Below, piece after piece: positions 1 to 10,146 of a DNA stretch of 64,000 nucleotides. The DNA is from Arthrobacter hankyongi. Its GTDB lineage: Bacteria; Actinomycetota; Actinomycetes; Actinomycetales; Micrococcaceae. Under the pieces are notes generated by a model, which had not been told where the DNA came from, did no database searches, and saw only the letters and a list, made by a program, of their open reading frames with translations. The stretch spans positions 62,001 to 126,000 of the forward strand of contig NZ_JAKLTQ010000011.1 in NCBI RefSeq assembly GCF_022012395.1, given 5' to 3'. How positions within the stretch are numbered: position 1 is the first letter of the stretch; each line of letters starts with the position of its first letter. The position numbers and the translations under genes were made by a program.

Positions 1-672
1 GTCCCGGCCGGGCCGGCCTCGGCTGCCGTGGCCTACAACGTGTACCGCGGTCCGAACCTCAGCCGGCGCGTCATGCTCACCTATGATGACTGTCCGCGGA
101 CGCTGGGCGCCTTCAAGAGCGTTGTCGGTTACGCGAAAAAGAAGAACATCGGTCTGGTCATCGCGCCGACCGGCAACTGCATCCGCCGGTTCCTGGACCG
201 CACCGGCGTTAACATCGCCCAGTACGCCCGCGACCGCGGCCAGTATGTGATCAACCACAGCATCACGCACCCGGACCTGCGCAAGCTCAGCTGCGCCGCC
301 GTCGCCCGCGAAATCTCGCGGGCCCCCGGAGCGGGAAGCAACTACGGCCGCCCGCCCTACGGCGCGGTGAACGCCAAGGTCCGCTGCGGTTATGCCCGCG
401 CCGGGATGAAGATCTGGCTCTGGGGCACCGATACCCGGGACTGGACCGGCAAGAGCCGCGCGCAGGTGGTGGCCGCTGCGGCCGGTGCCGGCTCCGGCGG
501 GACCGTCCTGATGCACATGGCCTGGAACGGCTTCAGCCCGGCCGCCATCGGGCAGATCAGGGCCCGGCTCGCCGACCGCGGCCTGAAACCGTGCCGGGCC
601 TACCGGGGCATGGACAACCGGGGCCGGATCATTCCCACTACCAAGAAGCTGCCCTCACGCCTGCCCTGCTGA
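1..672 (+). CDS. Polysaccharide deacetylase (NodB-like), 5' end cut by the window
   Basis: The frame is open from the first base, so the gene starts outside the window. The first visible residues, ending PASAA before VAYN, look like the end of a signal peptide, which suggests a secreted cell-envelope enzyme. A NodB-type core follows: TYDDCP (usually T-F-D-D-G-P), the metal-binding NHSITH motif (H-x3-H) and RPPYG, with a C-terminal LMHMAW block. These are the motifs of carbohydrate esterase family 4, which removes N-acetyl groups from chitin, peptidoglycan or related glycans. The Gly-to-Cys change directly after the Asp pair is odd. About 215 residues are visible, normal for a single deacetylase domain. 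Family call is firm; substrate unknown. Confidence 0.8.
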   Translation, partial: VPAGPASAAVAYNVYRGPNLSRRVMLTYDDCPRTLGAFKSVVGYAKKKNIGLVIAPTGNCIRRFLDRTGVNIAQYARDRGQYVINHSITHPDLRKLSCAAVAREISRAPGAGSNYGRPPYGAVNAKVRCGYARAGMKIWLWGTDTRDWTGKSRAQVVAAAAGAGSGGTVLMHMAWNGFSPAAIGQIRARLADRGLKPCRAYRGMDNRGRIIPTTKKLPSRLPC

Positions 673-696
673 ACTCCCTGCAGGCTGCAACTTCCG

Positions 697-1783
<1,087 letters not shown>

Positions 1784-1954
1784 TGAAGACCTGGAGGTTC
1801 GGGCCGGAATGCGGCGCCAGTCTCGTGGACAAATGCAATAAGTGACTGCTCCGGGCCGCGGCCGGCACGGACGGACCCCGCCCATCAGCGTCCCTAGCCG
1901 GATCGGCCTTCGCGGCCTAGGGTGATCGTGTAAGGACTATCAGGAAGGAACGCT

Positions 1955-2257
1955 GTGTTTACCCTGCGGATAGAGCACACCGTCAGAGACTTCCGGATGT
2001 GGATGCGGGCGTTCGACAGGGACCTGCTTGGCCGCGGGGCCGCCGGTGTCAGGTCGTACAAGATCTCCCGGCCGCTGGATGAGAAGAACGTCGCGATCCT
2101 GGAACTCGACTTCGACACCGAAGAGGCTGCCGCAGAATTCCTGCCACGGCTGCAAAACGAGGTGTGGAAGAGCGACCTCATGTCTCAGGCGCTGGCCGAA
2201 GCGCCCGTCACCAAAATCGTCGAGACGATTGCCATGGAGAGCCTGGCCGCACCCTAG
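1955..2257 (+). CDS. Small conserved protein, possible ferredoxin-like (ABM/Dabb-type) fold
   Basis: 100 residues starting at GTG, preceded by AAGGAAGGAA-type purines at about the right distance. The protein has a beta-alpha-beta pattern (FTLRIEHTV; DFRMWMRAFD; AGVRSYKISRPL; VAILELDFDT; AAAEFLPRL) resembling single-domain ferredoxin-like-fold proteins of the antibiotic-monooxygenase/stress-responsive type. No catalytic motif is evident. It is flanked by debris and has no operon partner, but the frame is clean and codon use is normal. The fold assignment is by eye and the function is unknown. Confidence 0.55.
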   Translation: MFTLRIEHTVRDFRMWMRAFDRDLLGRGAAGVRSYKISRPLDEKNVAILELDFDTEEAAAEFLPRLQNEVWKSDLMSQALAEAPVTKIVETIAMESLAAP

Positions 2258-2571
2258 TGCTGTCTTCCAGCAGCCTGCCGGCACGCCCCGAACCTTACGA
2301 TCGACGGAGCCGATTTCCTACTCACCTGTCATCAACCCTCAAGAACAATCCTGCTCATCCGGCACGGGTTGCCCGGTTCGTCCTGATCTGCGATCCCGAA
2401 AACAGCCAGGTCCCGGTCTGTCCGGCCCGGTAGCCGTAACTGCACGAAGAGCCGGGCTGCCGTCTGCTGGTCAGCCTGCAGCCGTTAGAATTTTTCGGAC
2501 AAACGCCGGTAACAGCGCAAATGTCTGCTCGAACTCGGCGAATCGCGCCCGCTAGGAACACGCCTCGCTGA
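2258..2571. other. Gap with no recognisable gene
   Basis: No coding frame with recognisable family features on either strand. The stretch runs from the end of the small conserved protein into the IS21 remnant. A short AT-richer segment around 2485-2500 stands out from the surroundings. No RNA gene or terminator seen. Confidence 0.4.
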
Positions 2572-2825
2572 TACTGACCTCACACCTGGGCTTTGCCCGC
2601 TGGGGGACGTGTTCGGCGATCAGGTCGTCGCCGCAGCAATGATCGACCGAATCGTCCACCACGTCGAAGTCGTCACGCTCAAGGGGTCCAGCTATCGGCT
2701 CAGGAACCATCAGATCGACTCGATGTCCTCGACAAGACCCGAAACTGCGGCAGAATAGTTCCCGTCAACGTGGCTCACTTTTCCACCCACGAAACGGCTC
2801 ACTATTGGACCGGCGCTGACACGCC
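2572..2825 (+). mobile_element. IS21-family remnant (IstB C-terminus plus right end)
   Basis: A frame reading GDVFGDQVVAAAMIDRIVHH and then EVVTLKGSSYRL matches the C-terminus of IstB, the AAA+ helper of IS21-family transposition. About 45 residues survive from a protein of about 250, and IstA is absent. Downstream, the doubled TGGCTCACTTTT / CGGCTCACTATT words ending CGCTGACA resemble the repeated motifs of an IS21 right end. The element is dead, but it marks a past insertion in this debris field. Confidence 0.6.
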
Positions 2826-3074
2826 TCAGGACGGGGATTGTTCCCCCATCCTCCTTCAGGTATGAGCAGGCTGACCATGGTTTTCCATGCCAATACCCGA
2901 CACAATCCGCCAGTCTGGAAATGTCTGCGATGATTTTCCGCATTCTTCGCCTGCATCCTTGACTGTGGAACTGTTGTTTGTGAACCTGCGGAACGACACA
3001 TTCCGGGCACTGAACGAGGCATTCCTCCAGGCACCGTTGGGGCTATCTCTGGAGCTAGCGTAGGCCGCCGGGCT

Positions 3075-3240
3075 CGCGCAGGCGCCGCAGGCTTTTCCGA
3101 CGGCGCGCCCTCGGTGAACTGCCGATCATGCCCGGACTTGGCGATGGTACGAACGTCGTCGGGGTGATCCCCGTGCGCCTGCAGCAGGCCGCGAACCCCG
3201 TCCATCGGATGCGTGGAGTGCCCGATAGTGAAGACGGCCC
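3075..3240 (-). pseudogene. DUF488 N-terminal fragment
   Basis: On the minus strand a frame reads VFTIGHSTHPMDGVRGLLQA and then DVRTIAKSGHDRQF. This is the N-terminal signature of DUF488 (TIGHST...LVDVRTIPKSRHNPQF). Homology stops soon after QFTEGAPSEKP, and the C-terminal CAE..WWRCHR block is missing here. A matching C-terminal half of the same family occurs alone at about 46.6 kb on the plus strand. The function of the family is not established. The fragment is non-functional as it stands. Confidence 0.55.
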
Positions 3241-3652
3241 GCCCCTCATCGCATGATGCTTCGGTGCTTCCTTCGCGGACCGTCCGTCCGCGCACCCGGT
3301 GCCATGGCCGTGCCCGGCGGTCCCGGGTCCGGGCGCATTACAGAGCGCCCGGCCGGCAGGCACCTCCTGATGTCTGAGGACTCGGATCCTTATGATGGCG
3401 GGGCGGGCGGAACAGGTCGGGCTGAGGACAGTCGCATGGGGCGGCAGCGCCTGCGACAGCCACCCGGGAATCGGGCGGCATTATAAGCGATCATTGCGCA
3501 CAAAATCGCCGGACATAGTAATTTAATCAAATCGATGTAATAATTAGATGCGGGTTGCCCACCCGGACGGCGGCGTGAGAGTCCATCGTGGGGGCATTGA
3601 TGACTACGTCAATGCGTGCAGGCGGCCGGGTGCCGCCGGGGATTCAAGGGGA

Positions 3653-3925
3653 ATGGTCGGCATGGCAGGGCGGTTTGAAATATACGCGGACGGCACGGAT
3701 TTCAGGTTCCGGCTGACGGGAGAGGACCATGAGGTTCTGGCCGTCTCCGGTCTGTTCCGGGACAAGGCCGGGGCGGCGGCGGCCATCTTTGCAGTGCGGG
3801 AAAACGCCGCGGCAGGGCAGATCGTGGAGAAGTCGGCACCGTCCACGGCGGAACCCGCCCAGGGCGGGCGCCATGACCGGCCCACGGGGCGTCGCCGACT
3901 GGCCGGGGCGCCGCTGCATGCGTGA
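3653..3925 (+). CDS. YegP-like DUF1508 domain protein
   Basis: One DUF1508 repeat: GRFEIYADGTDFRFRLTGED, then EVLAVSGLFRDKAGAAAAI and VRENAA. E. coli YegP carries two such repeats; this protein has one plus a basic tail. Two in-frame ATGs (3653 and 3662) are possible; the AAGGGGA before them is better spaced for 3662. Its stop lies inside the start of the next gene (8-base overlap), so the two may be translationally coupled. The domain is common in small bacterial proteins of unknown role. Confidence 0.6.
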   Translation: MVGMAGRFEIYADGTDFRFRLTGEDHEVLAVSGLFRDKAGAAAAIFAVRENAAAGQIVEKSAPSTAEPAQGGRHDRPTGRRRLAGAPLHA

Positions 3926-4244
3926 GCTGCGCAGAGGGACCGTCCCGGCTGTGCGGTCGAAGCTGAAGGTCCTGGTCCGGCTCGACTTGGACATGGCCGC
4001 GGCGCACATCCAGGTCCGCGGCACGGTCACGGAGCACAACCTGGGGGTGGTCTACACGGTGGCACGGCGCGCCTGCACGTTCGCTGGCGGCCTGGCCGTG
4101 GTTCTTGACCTGCGCCAGGCGGCGGTAGGCACCGGTCCGATGGCGGACCTGCACTCGGCTCGCGGGGCGGGGCAGCTGCCCCCAGCCACCGGTCCGGCGT
4201 CCGTGCCGTGCCGGCTCGAGCTCCTGGAGCCGGCCGCGGCGTAG
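3918..4244 (+). CDS. Small hypothetical protein, possibly STAS-like
   Basis: 108 residues if translation begins at the ATG overlapping the end of the DUF1508 gene. The N-terminal half (LKVLVRLDLDMAAAHIQVRG, VVYTVARRACTFAGGLAVVL) has alternating strands and helices that could form a STAS-like or related alpha/beta fold; the C-terminal third is low-complexity Ala/Pro. Support comes only from overlap with its neighbour and codon bias. I do not recognise a specific function. Confidence 0.4.
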   Translation: MRELRRGTVPAVRSKLKVLVRLDLDMAAAHIQVRGTVTEHNLGVVYTVARRACTFAGGLAVVLDLRQAAVGTGPMADLHSARGAGQLPPATGPASVPCRLELLEPAAA

Positions 4245-4368
4245 GACGGCAGCCGGCGACGCCCGCACGGTAACTGCCGGCGGGCCGCCTGACGGGGCCC
4301 ACCGGTGCGTCCTGTCTGGAAAGTCCCAGCCACCGTGCCGGTGCCCTCAGGCGTCGTCCGGTAGGAAC

Positions 4369-4512
4369 GCACCGTGGACGCAAAAGCGACCTGACCCGCC
4401 CCGACAGCCAAACTTCGCCGGCCGGCCGCCGCAGGGGAAAAGGAGACCGGTCTCGCCCGGGAGTTCGGCATCGGCCGCGAAACACTGTATCACTACCATG
4501 GAACCGACAGGC
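4369..4512 (+). pseudogene. Serine recombinase C-terminal HTH remnant
   Basis: The frame AAAGEKETGLAREFGIGRE followed by TLYHY is typical of the C-terminal helix-turn-helix of Tn3-type resolvases and DNA invertases. A shifted frame just upstream (GRKSDL) could be the preceding linker, so a frameshift is likely. No catalytic N-terminal domain is present here. An N-terminal YARIS fragment of a serine recombinase lies at about 15.5 kb on the same strand. Confidence 0.5.
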
Positions 4513-4642
4513 TAGTGCCGCCGCACCGATTCTCGCCGCCGGTGCGGATTCCGGTGCGGGCAGCGGGTCGGATCCGCAGATAGCTGGGCGTGACGGGCAT
4601 GCGGTTATCCACGCCGTCGTTCGCGGTGATTAAGCTGGCGGT

Positions 4643-5539
4643 ATGAATGGTTGCTTTCCCGGGCGTTTTGACCGGGTGGTGCTGATCTACAATCCGGATG
4701 CCAGCAAAGTCCCGAGGTATCTGGCCGAACAGCTGCGCGAGGACCTCGCCCTGCGGCTGCCGGATGTGCCGGTCCAGGTGCGGCACACGGAATCGGCCGG
4801 CCATGCCCGCGAACTGGCGCGCGCCGCCGCGGAGGACGGCGGGCCGCTGATTGTTTCCGTCAGCGGCGACGGCGGATTCAACGAAGTGGTCAACGGGGTG
4901 ATGGATGTGCCGGGCACCGGGGCAGTGTGCGCCGTAATGGCCGGCGGCAATGCCAATGACCACCGCCGCAGCACCCGCCGGCAGGGCCTGATCGACGCGA
5001 TTGCCGGGGGTGAGGTTCGGCGGATCGACCTGCTGAGGCTGCGGGTTTGCACCGGGCCACAGGAGTGGTCGCGCTATGCACACTCCTATATTGGGTTCGG
5101 CCTGACACCACTGATGGCCATCGGGATCGAAGAGGGCCAGAAGGGGGTGTTAAAGGAGCTCGTCTCGGTAGCCCGTACGGTCGCCGGATTGCGGCCCTTC
5201 GAGATCACCCGGGACGACGGTGCCCGGGCGAGGCTGGACAGCCTGGTGCTCGCCAATATCCAGGACATCGCCAAGTATGGCAGGCTGAGCGAGTCCGGCG
5301 ATCCAGCGGACGGGAAGTTCGAAGTGGTGATGCTGCCGCCTGCCAGCAGGTGGCGCATGGCACTGATGACCCTCCGCGCGGTGACGGTGGGCCTGGGCGA
5401 ACAGCCCAGTGTCAGCCGTTACGAATTCAGCACCACGGACAGCATCCCTGTCCAGACCGACGGTGAAATCATGACCGTCGGCGCCGCGTCGGACGTACTG
5501 GTGGAGTCGGTGCCCGGAGCCTTGGCCGTTATCGGCTGA
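4643..5539 (+). CDS. Diacylglycerol kinase-family lipid kinase
   Basis: 298 residues. The N-terminus carries the DAGK catalytic fold: VVLIYNPDAS, then SVSGDGGFNEVVNGVM (the GDG nucleotide-binding motif) and VMAGGNANDHRRS (the GGxAND variant of the GGT-x-N-D motif). The C-terminal part forms the beta-sandwich of YegS/DgkB/sphingosine kinase-like enzymes. It probably phosphorylates a membrane lipid or lipid-like polyisoprenoid using ATP. It stands alone, with the frameshifted LapA-like gene converging on it. Substrate cannot be told from sequence. Confidence 0.8.
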   Translation: MNGCFPGRFDRVVLIYNPDASKVPRYLAEQLREDLALRLPDVPVQVRHTESAGHARELARAAAEDGGPLIVSVSGDGGFNEVVNGVMDVPGTGAVCAVMAGGNANDHRRSTRRQGLIDAIAGGEVRRIDLLRLRVCTGPQEWSRYAHSYIGFGLTPLMAIGIEEGQKGVLKELVSVARTVAGLRPFEITRDDGARARLDSLVLANIQDIAKYGRLSESGDPADGKFEVVMLPPASRWRMALMTLRAVTVGLGEQPSVSRYEFSTTDSIPVQTDGEIMTVGAASDVLVESVPGALAVIG

Positions 5540-5604
5540 AGGCGTCCAGGTGGCTGTCCGCCTGAACGGAGCTTCCTGCCGTTGGCCGGATACCTGCCGT
5601 CCGT

Positions 5605-6037
5605 TCAGCGGGACTGATGGCGCATTCGGTTCCGGTCCGTCGGGTTCTTCTGCGCGCCCGCCCTAACCTGGATGCTCCGGGCGGCACCGGTCGCGGCGGT
5701 TAGGAGTCCGCCGCCGACGGCCGCGATGAACAGGGCCAGGCGACGATTGACCGCGCTCCCGAAGCTGAAGTACCGCAGGGTGACCTGATCCTGGTTTTGG
5801 GCGATGACGATGATCAGCAGCACCAGACGCATCAGGTCGGCAAAGGTGGCCGTCCAGATCATGCCGGCCCGGGTAACCCGCGGCTTCTCCTCCAGGTCCC
5901 TGTCGCCGCTTCGGGTCGCCTGGGTTTGTCCTTCCGACCTTCGGCACGACAGTTACGTCGGAAGCGCCGGACTTTCCGGGGCCTCGTGAGCGGCGGCCTC
6001 TCGTGTGGGAACGCCGTGTGCGCGGTTCGAAGGCCAT
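5605..6037 (-). pseudogene. LapA/DUF1049-like membrane protein, frameshifted
   Basis: A strong start (AAAGGAGAGAAACT then ATG at 6037) opens a polar N-terminus (MAFEPRTRRSHTRG). Around 5900 the natural continuation moves to another frame, LEEKPRVTRAGMIWTATF, then two membrane helices (LVLLIIVIAQNQDQVTLRYF; LALFIAAVGGGLLTAATGAA), the LapA/DUF1049 arrangement. Family members commonly have a charged N-terminal tail before TRAG and the first helix, so joining the frames makes one normal protein of about 140 residues. Either a real frameshift or a sequencing error explains the break; an internal start at 5862 could still yield the two-helix core of 85 residues. Confidence 0.6.
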
Positions 6038-6458
6038 AGTTTCTCTCCTTTCGTGGCAGCTGTCTCGTGGCAATGGGCGGGTTGTCGGCTGCTTCCTGCG
6101 AGATACCGTGGTAGGACACAACCGGGCTGAAATTTTCAAGAAGCCGGAAATGTCTTACGGGGATCTCTTGTATGCCCGGCTTGCGAGACGCCCTGGCATT
6201 CCGCCGTGCCCGACTCCGGGTGCGCTGAGTATTTCCAATTGATGTTCAGCCCGAGCCTGCCCACTTTTCGCCGTATGGGACCGTGCGGTCACAGCGCGGA
6301 CGGGTTGCGGTCCGGAAATCAGTTGCCGCGGGCGCGTTTCACGAGGAGGGCCGGGTTTCGCGCCTGAGATCACCCGCGGCGATTCCCGTCCCGGGCCTGG
6401 ACAGCCGCCAAGCCGGACTGCGCTATTGCCGCGCATTGTGGCTTCCGGTTACCCGGGG
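6038..6458. other. Intergenic gap, nothing recognisable
   Basis: About 420 bases between the LapA-like gene (reading away) and the desaturase stop. No coding frame on either strand shows family features. The upstream regulatory region of the LapA-like gene presumably lies here; no clear promoter hexamers were found. Confidence 0.4.
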
Positions 6459-7568
6459 TCAGTCGGGGCGGTAGATGTCGGCGACGGGGCAGTGGAAGGG
6501 GTCGGTGGCGGCGATGCCGACGCCGTTGAGGTAGCGCACGATCGTGGCGTAGGAGGAGATCAGGCCGGTTTCGGTGTAGGTGATGTCGTGCGTCCGGCAG
6601 TACCGGCGCACCATGGCGGCGGCTTTGCGCAGGCTGGGTCGGGGCATGTCCGGGAACAGGTGGTGTTCGGTCTGGCGGTTCAGCCCGCCCATGAGCAGGT
6701 CCATGATGATGCCGCCGCGGATGTTGCGGGACGCGGTGACCTGGCGGGTGACGAAGTCCGGCCGGGCCGACTTGGGGTAGATGGGCATGCCCTTGTGGTT
6801 GGGCGCGAAGGAGGCGCCCATGTAGAACCCGAACACGGCGATCTGGACGCCGATGAAGGCCAGGGCCAGGCCCACGGGCAGGAACAGGAAGACGACGCCG
6901 AGCAGCAGCGCGAAACGGGTAACCAGGAGCGGGATCTCAACCCAGCGGCGGTCTGCGGCCCGGTTGCGGATAAGGTACCTGACCGAATCCACGTACAGGC
7001 TGAAACCCAGGAACAGCAGCAGCGGAAACAGCAGCCAGCCCTGGACCCGGGTCACGTGGACCATCATTCCGCGCCTGCCGGCAGCTGCCTCGGGGTGGAA
7101 GGCGACGGCGCCGGTGTGGATGTCCGGGTCCTTGTCCACCTGGTTGGGGAAGCCGTGGTGCCGGGTGTGCTTGCGCACCCACATGGCGTAGCTGATGCCG
7201 ACCAGGCCGGTACCGATAAGTCTGGCCGCCCATTCATTGACCCGTTTGGAGGCGAAGACCTGCCGGTGGGCCGCTTCGTGGGCCAGGAAGCTGAACTGGG
7301 TGAACAGGATGCCCAGCACCGCGGCGATTATCAGTTGGGCCCATGTGCGGCCCAGCAGCGCGAAGCCCGTCCATGCCGAACACAGCAGCAGCATGAGCAC
7401 GCCAAACAGGGTGATGTAGTAGCCGCGCCGGCGCCGCAGCAGGCCCGCGTCGCGTATCCGGGCAGCCAGCGCCAGATATCCGGCGGCAATAGCGTTCGGC
7501 TCTTTGGAAGTCGGGGCAGGCCCGGCATGGGCATCTTCCGGACGGGATGCGGAATGGTGAGCGTCCAT
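6459..7568 (-). CDS. Membrane fatty acid desaturase
   Basis: 369 residues from the ATG at 7568. The three histidine boxes of membrane di-iron desaturases are present: HEAAH near residue 96, HTRHH near 133 and QTEHH near 298, with hydrophobic helices between the second and third boxes (LLFPLLLFLGFSLYVDSV; LLLGVVFLFLPVGLALAFIG). The enzyme family introduces a double bond into acyl chains using O2 and electrons from ferredoxin or cytochrome b5-like donors. DesA3-like actinobacterial delta-9 desaturases are the nearest type I recognise. No dedicated electron-transfer partner is adjacent. The N-terminal 40 residues are hydrophilic. Confidence 0.85.
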   Translation of the reverse strand: MDAHHSASRPEDAHAGPAPTSKEPNAIAAGYLALAARIRDAGLLRRRRGYYITLFGVLMLLLCSAWTGFALLGRTWAQLIIAAVLGILFTQFSFLAHEAAHRQVFASKRVNEWAARLIGTGLVGISYAMWVRKHTRHHGFPNQVDKDPDIHTGAVAFHPEAAAGRRGMMVHVTRVQGWLLFPLLLFLGFSLYVDSVRYLIRNRAADRRWVEIPLLVTRFALLLGVVFLFLPVGLALAFIGVQIAVFGFYMGASFAPNHKGMPIYPKSARPDFVTRQVTASRNIRGGIIMDLLMGGLNRQTEHHLFPDMPRPSLRKAAAMVRRYCRTHDITYTETGLISSYATIVRYLNGVGIAATDPFHCPVADIYRPD

Positions 7569-7792
7569 GGGTACCTCGAAACTGCCAAGGGGCCTCCATG
7601 ATCCGCAGTACCGAACCGCCGGCCCTGAGCTTTCAGGATACCTTCGGCGCCTGCTTTTGGGCCAGCAGAACGTGACTTGGGTCTCGTCCGACGCCGTCAT
7701 CGTCCGGAAGCTGCGCCGGGCCCTTGGACGGCGGGGGTGTCGGGCGCATCCTGAGAGGGAACCATCCGGTGCGGGCTGAAGGACGGCTACCA

Positions 7793-8983
7793 ATGACGCG
7801 ATCAACACGAATCGAGGCCCTGCGGGGGCGCGGGCTCTGGGCCGACGGCCTTGGCCGGGCGGCAACCAGGGCCGGACAGCTGCTGCTGCTGCTGGCCGCC
7901 GCAGGGGTTGGCGTGTACGGCCTGACACGGCTCAAACTGGTCGTGATACCGCTGATGGTCGCGCTCATTCTGGCGGCCGCCCTGAACCCCGTCGTCGGAT
8001 TCCTTCGGCGCAGGGGTTTGCCCGACGCGCTGGCCACGTGGGTTACGTTCCTGGCCGCCGTCGTGGTGCTGGGCGGCGTTGTCACCGGCATCGTTTTCGC
8101 CGTTCGCAGCGAGTGGGACGAGCTGGCCGCTGCCGCTGCCGCGGGGCTGCAGGAGCTGCGGAAGTTTGTCGTGTCCGGGCCGTTCCCCGTCGACCAGGCG
8201 GCGATTGACCGGGCGGTCGCGGCAGCCGCAGATTTTGCCACGAGCAGCCGGTTCGGTGCCGGCGCGCTGGTAGGTGTCTCGACCGCTGCGGAGGTCGTGA
8301 CCGGCATCCTGTTCGGCGCCGTCGTGCTGTTCTACTTCCTGAAGGACGGCGGACGGATCTGGGCCTTCTTCCTCAGGCCATTCCACGGCGGTCACCTGGC
8401 CAAGATGCGCAGGTCGGGGGTCACGACGCTTCAGGTGCTGGGCCAGTACGTGCGGGGCACCGCGATCATTGCCCTGACGGAATCCGTCGTCATCGGCGTG
8501 GCGCTTCTGATACTGCGGGTGCCCCTGGCACTGCCGCTGGCCGTCGTCGTGTTCCTCGGCGGTTTTGTCCCAGTGGTCGGAGCCACCGTGGCCGGGGTCC
8601 TGGCCGCCTTGGTCGCGCTGGTCGCCAACGGGCCCGGCGTGGCCCTGATTGTTGTGGCGGTGGTGGTCGGCGTGAACCAGCTCGACGGCCACGTGCTCCA
8701 GCCGATCGTGATGGGCAGGTCGCTGCGGCTGCATGCGCTGGTGATCCTGTTCGCTCTGGCCGCCGGCGTCATCCTGGCCGGGATCATCGGCGCGGTGCTG
8801 GCCGTGCCACTGACGGCCGTGGCCTGGGCGGTGATCAAGGTCTGGACGCAGGCCCCCGCCGATACCCTGCCGGCCACAACCCGGGAAAACGGCCGCTCCA
8901 CGGCGCTGTGGAAACCAATGATTGCCGAACGCAAGGCCATCAGGGCTGCCGGCATCGGAAGGATGTCTCGCAGCGGCCAGTAA
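7793..8983 (+). CDS. AI-2E family (PerM-type) transporter
   Basis: 396 residues starting at ATG 7793 after a GAAGGA site. The pattern is that of the AI-2E/PerM family: two N-terminal helices (LLLLLAAAGVGVYGL; LVVIPLMVALILAAALNPVV), a soluble stretch, FGAVVLFYFLKDGGRIW, then a block of C-terminal helices with PLALPLAVVVFLGGFVPVVG and HVLQPIVMGRSLRLHALVI. Members export small molecules or act as Na+/H+ antiporters; the substrate of this one is unknown. The family is ancient and the gene looks intact. It stands alone. Confidence 0.8.
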   Translation: MTRSTRIEALRGRGLWADGLGRAATRAGQLLLLLAAAGVGVYGLTRLKLVVIPLMVALILAAALNPVVGFLRRRGLPDALATWVTFLAAVVVLGGVVTGIVFAVRSEWDELAAAAAAGLQELRKFVVSGPFPVDQAAIDRAVAAAADFATSSRFGAGALVGVSTAAEVVTGILFGAVVLFYFLKDGGRIWAFFLRPFHGGHLAKMRRSGVTTLQVLGQYVRGTAIIALTESVVIGVALLILRVPLALPLAVVVFLGGFVPVVGATVAGVLAALVALVANGPGVALIVVAVVVGVNQLDGHVLQPIVMGRSLRLHALVILFALAAGVILAGIIGAVLAVPLTAVAWAVIKVWTQAPADTLPATTRENGRSTALWKPMIAERKAIRAAGIGRMSRSGQ

Positions 8984-9055
8984 GCCACCGGAAGCGGCCC
9001 GGCAGCCGCAGAACTGTTCGATGGGGGCGGCCGGCTCTGGGGCGGCCCGAACCTG

Positions 9056-9466
9056 TCACGGCGGCGGAGCCCATAGCCCTTTCTTCCTCTTGAAAATGGC
9101 GTAGAGGGCTGCGCCCATAACGGCCATCAGGGAGAGCGTGCAGGAATAGCCAGAGGACGGGCCTGCCCGGGCATGTGGTCGAAATTCGTGCCGTAGATGG
9201 TAGCGGGCCGGCCGCACGACCACGAACAGGGTGTCTTCGTAGCGTTCGATTTTGGAGCGCCGGCGACCGGTGAAGGCGTCCTCGACGGCGAGGTGGTGGA
9301 GGCCGAATTCCGCCGCCACGGACTGCCGCTCTGCCGGTTCCGGCCGGTAAAGGCCGATCCACGCCATGCCGCCGTGTTAGTGCATTACATGGTAGGTCTC
9401 TTCCAGGCCGGCCGGAGCAGCGGTCCTGTGACCGCCGATATAGACCGCGTTATCGATCACTGTCAT
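9056..9466 (-). pseudogene. corA magnesium transporter remnant with internal deletion
   Basis: From an ATG at 9466 the frame reads MTVIDNAVYIGG, hits a stop where CorA proteins continue, then goes on as GMAWIGLYRPEP, VAAEFGLHHLAVEDA and KIERYEDTLFVVVRPARY, the CorA N-terminal domain. The text then jumps to the CorA pore signature (YGTNFDHMP, normally YGMNF), and after a further frame change to the end (LMAVMGAALYAIFKRKK). Most of the cytoplasmic funnel, roughly 200 residues, is deleted. It is a clear relic of a magnesium/cobalt channel gene. Confidence 0.75.
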
Positions 9467-9682
9467 TAGCTGAACGCCCTCTTCGTAATTGTGCTGCAAT
9501 TCTCTGCATCAAGCCGGGAGCCTGCCGCCGGGGGAATAATCCTATGGCCGGAAAGATTCCATCTGGGTCCGGTGGCGTCTGTGGGAGCCGGTGACCGGGA
9601 CAGCCGCGGGGCGCGGGGGAGGCGGGTGTTCCGTGGCCCGTGCCCGGGGGACGTTTGAGCGTTCCGGTGGGAACATGGGTTT

Positions 9683-10132
9683 ATGAGCATCAACGTTTCC
9701 TCCGGAACGCCGGCCGGGGACACCTCGCCGGGTTCAACGCTGCGGCTGACGACCGTGGTGGCGGTTTCGCGTGAAGTCTACGCAGGTCAGGCCCCTGAGA
9801 GGTACACGGTTTCGGCCGTCTTTTCCCGGCGGGTCAACCCGGCCGAGAGCCGGCTCATCCAAGGCCCGACGGCCCACGAGCGACTGGCGGAGCAGGGCTA
9901 CGGACACGTCAGCCTGGTGATCGATGACCGGCGGCTGGAGATTGTGAACACCAGCCTGGAAGAGCTGAAAGCCGGTTTGGCCTCGGTGATCGGGGCCCTC
10001 GTTCGGGAAATCAGCGAGCAGACTCGGCATGAGCAGCAGCAACGGGACGACGAGACCCTGTCCAAGAGCAGGGCCGACGAGGCCCGCCGGAAGGAGATTG
10101 AGGCGTTGGCAAGCGAGATTTCCTTCGAGTAG
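9683..10132 (+). CDS. Hypothetical protein with charged C-terminal helix
   Basis: 149 residues, not recognised. The N-terminal half has beta-strand character (LRLTTVVAVSREVYA; YTVSAVFSRRV; HVSLVIDDRRLEIVN); the C-terminal 60 residues are strongly helical and charged (LVREISEQTRHEQQQR through EIEALASEISFE) and could form a coiled coil. The frame is clean with normal codon use. It lies between the corA relic and an IS5-like remnant, so context gives no hint of role. Confidence 0.5.
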   Translation: MSINVSSGTPAGDTSPGSTLRLTTVVAVSREVYAGQAPERYTVSAVFSRRVNPAESRLIQGPTAHERLAEQGYGHVSLVIDDRRLEIVNTSLEELKAGLASVIGALVREISEQTRHEQQQRDDETLSKSRADEARRKEIEALASEISFE

Positions 10133-10146
10133 GCCTATTCTGTGAA

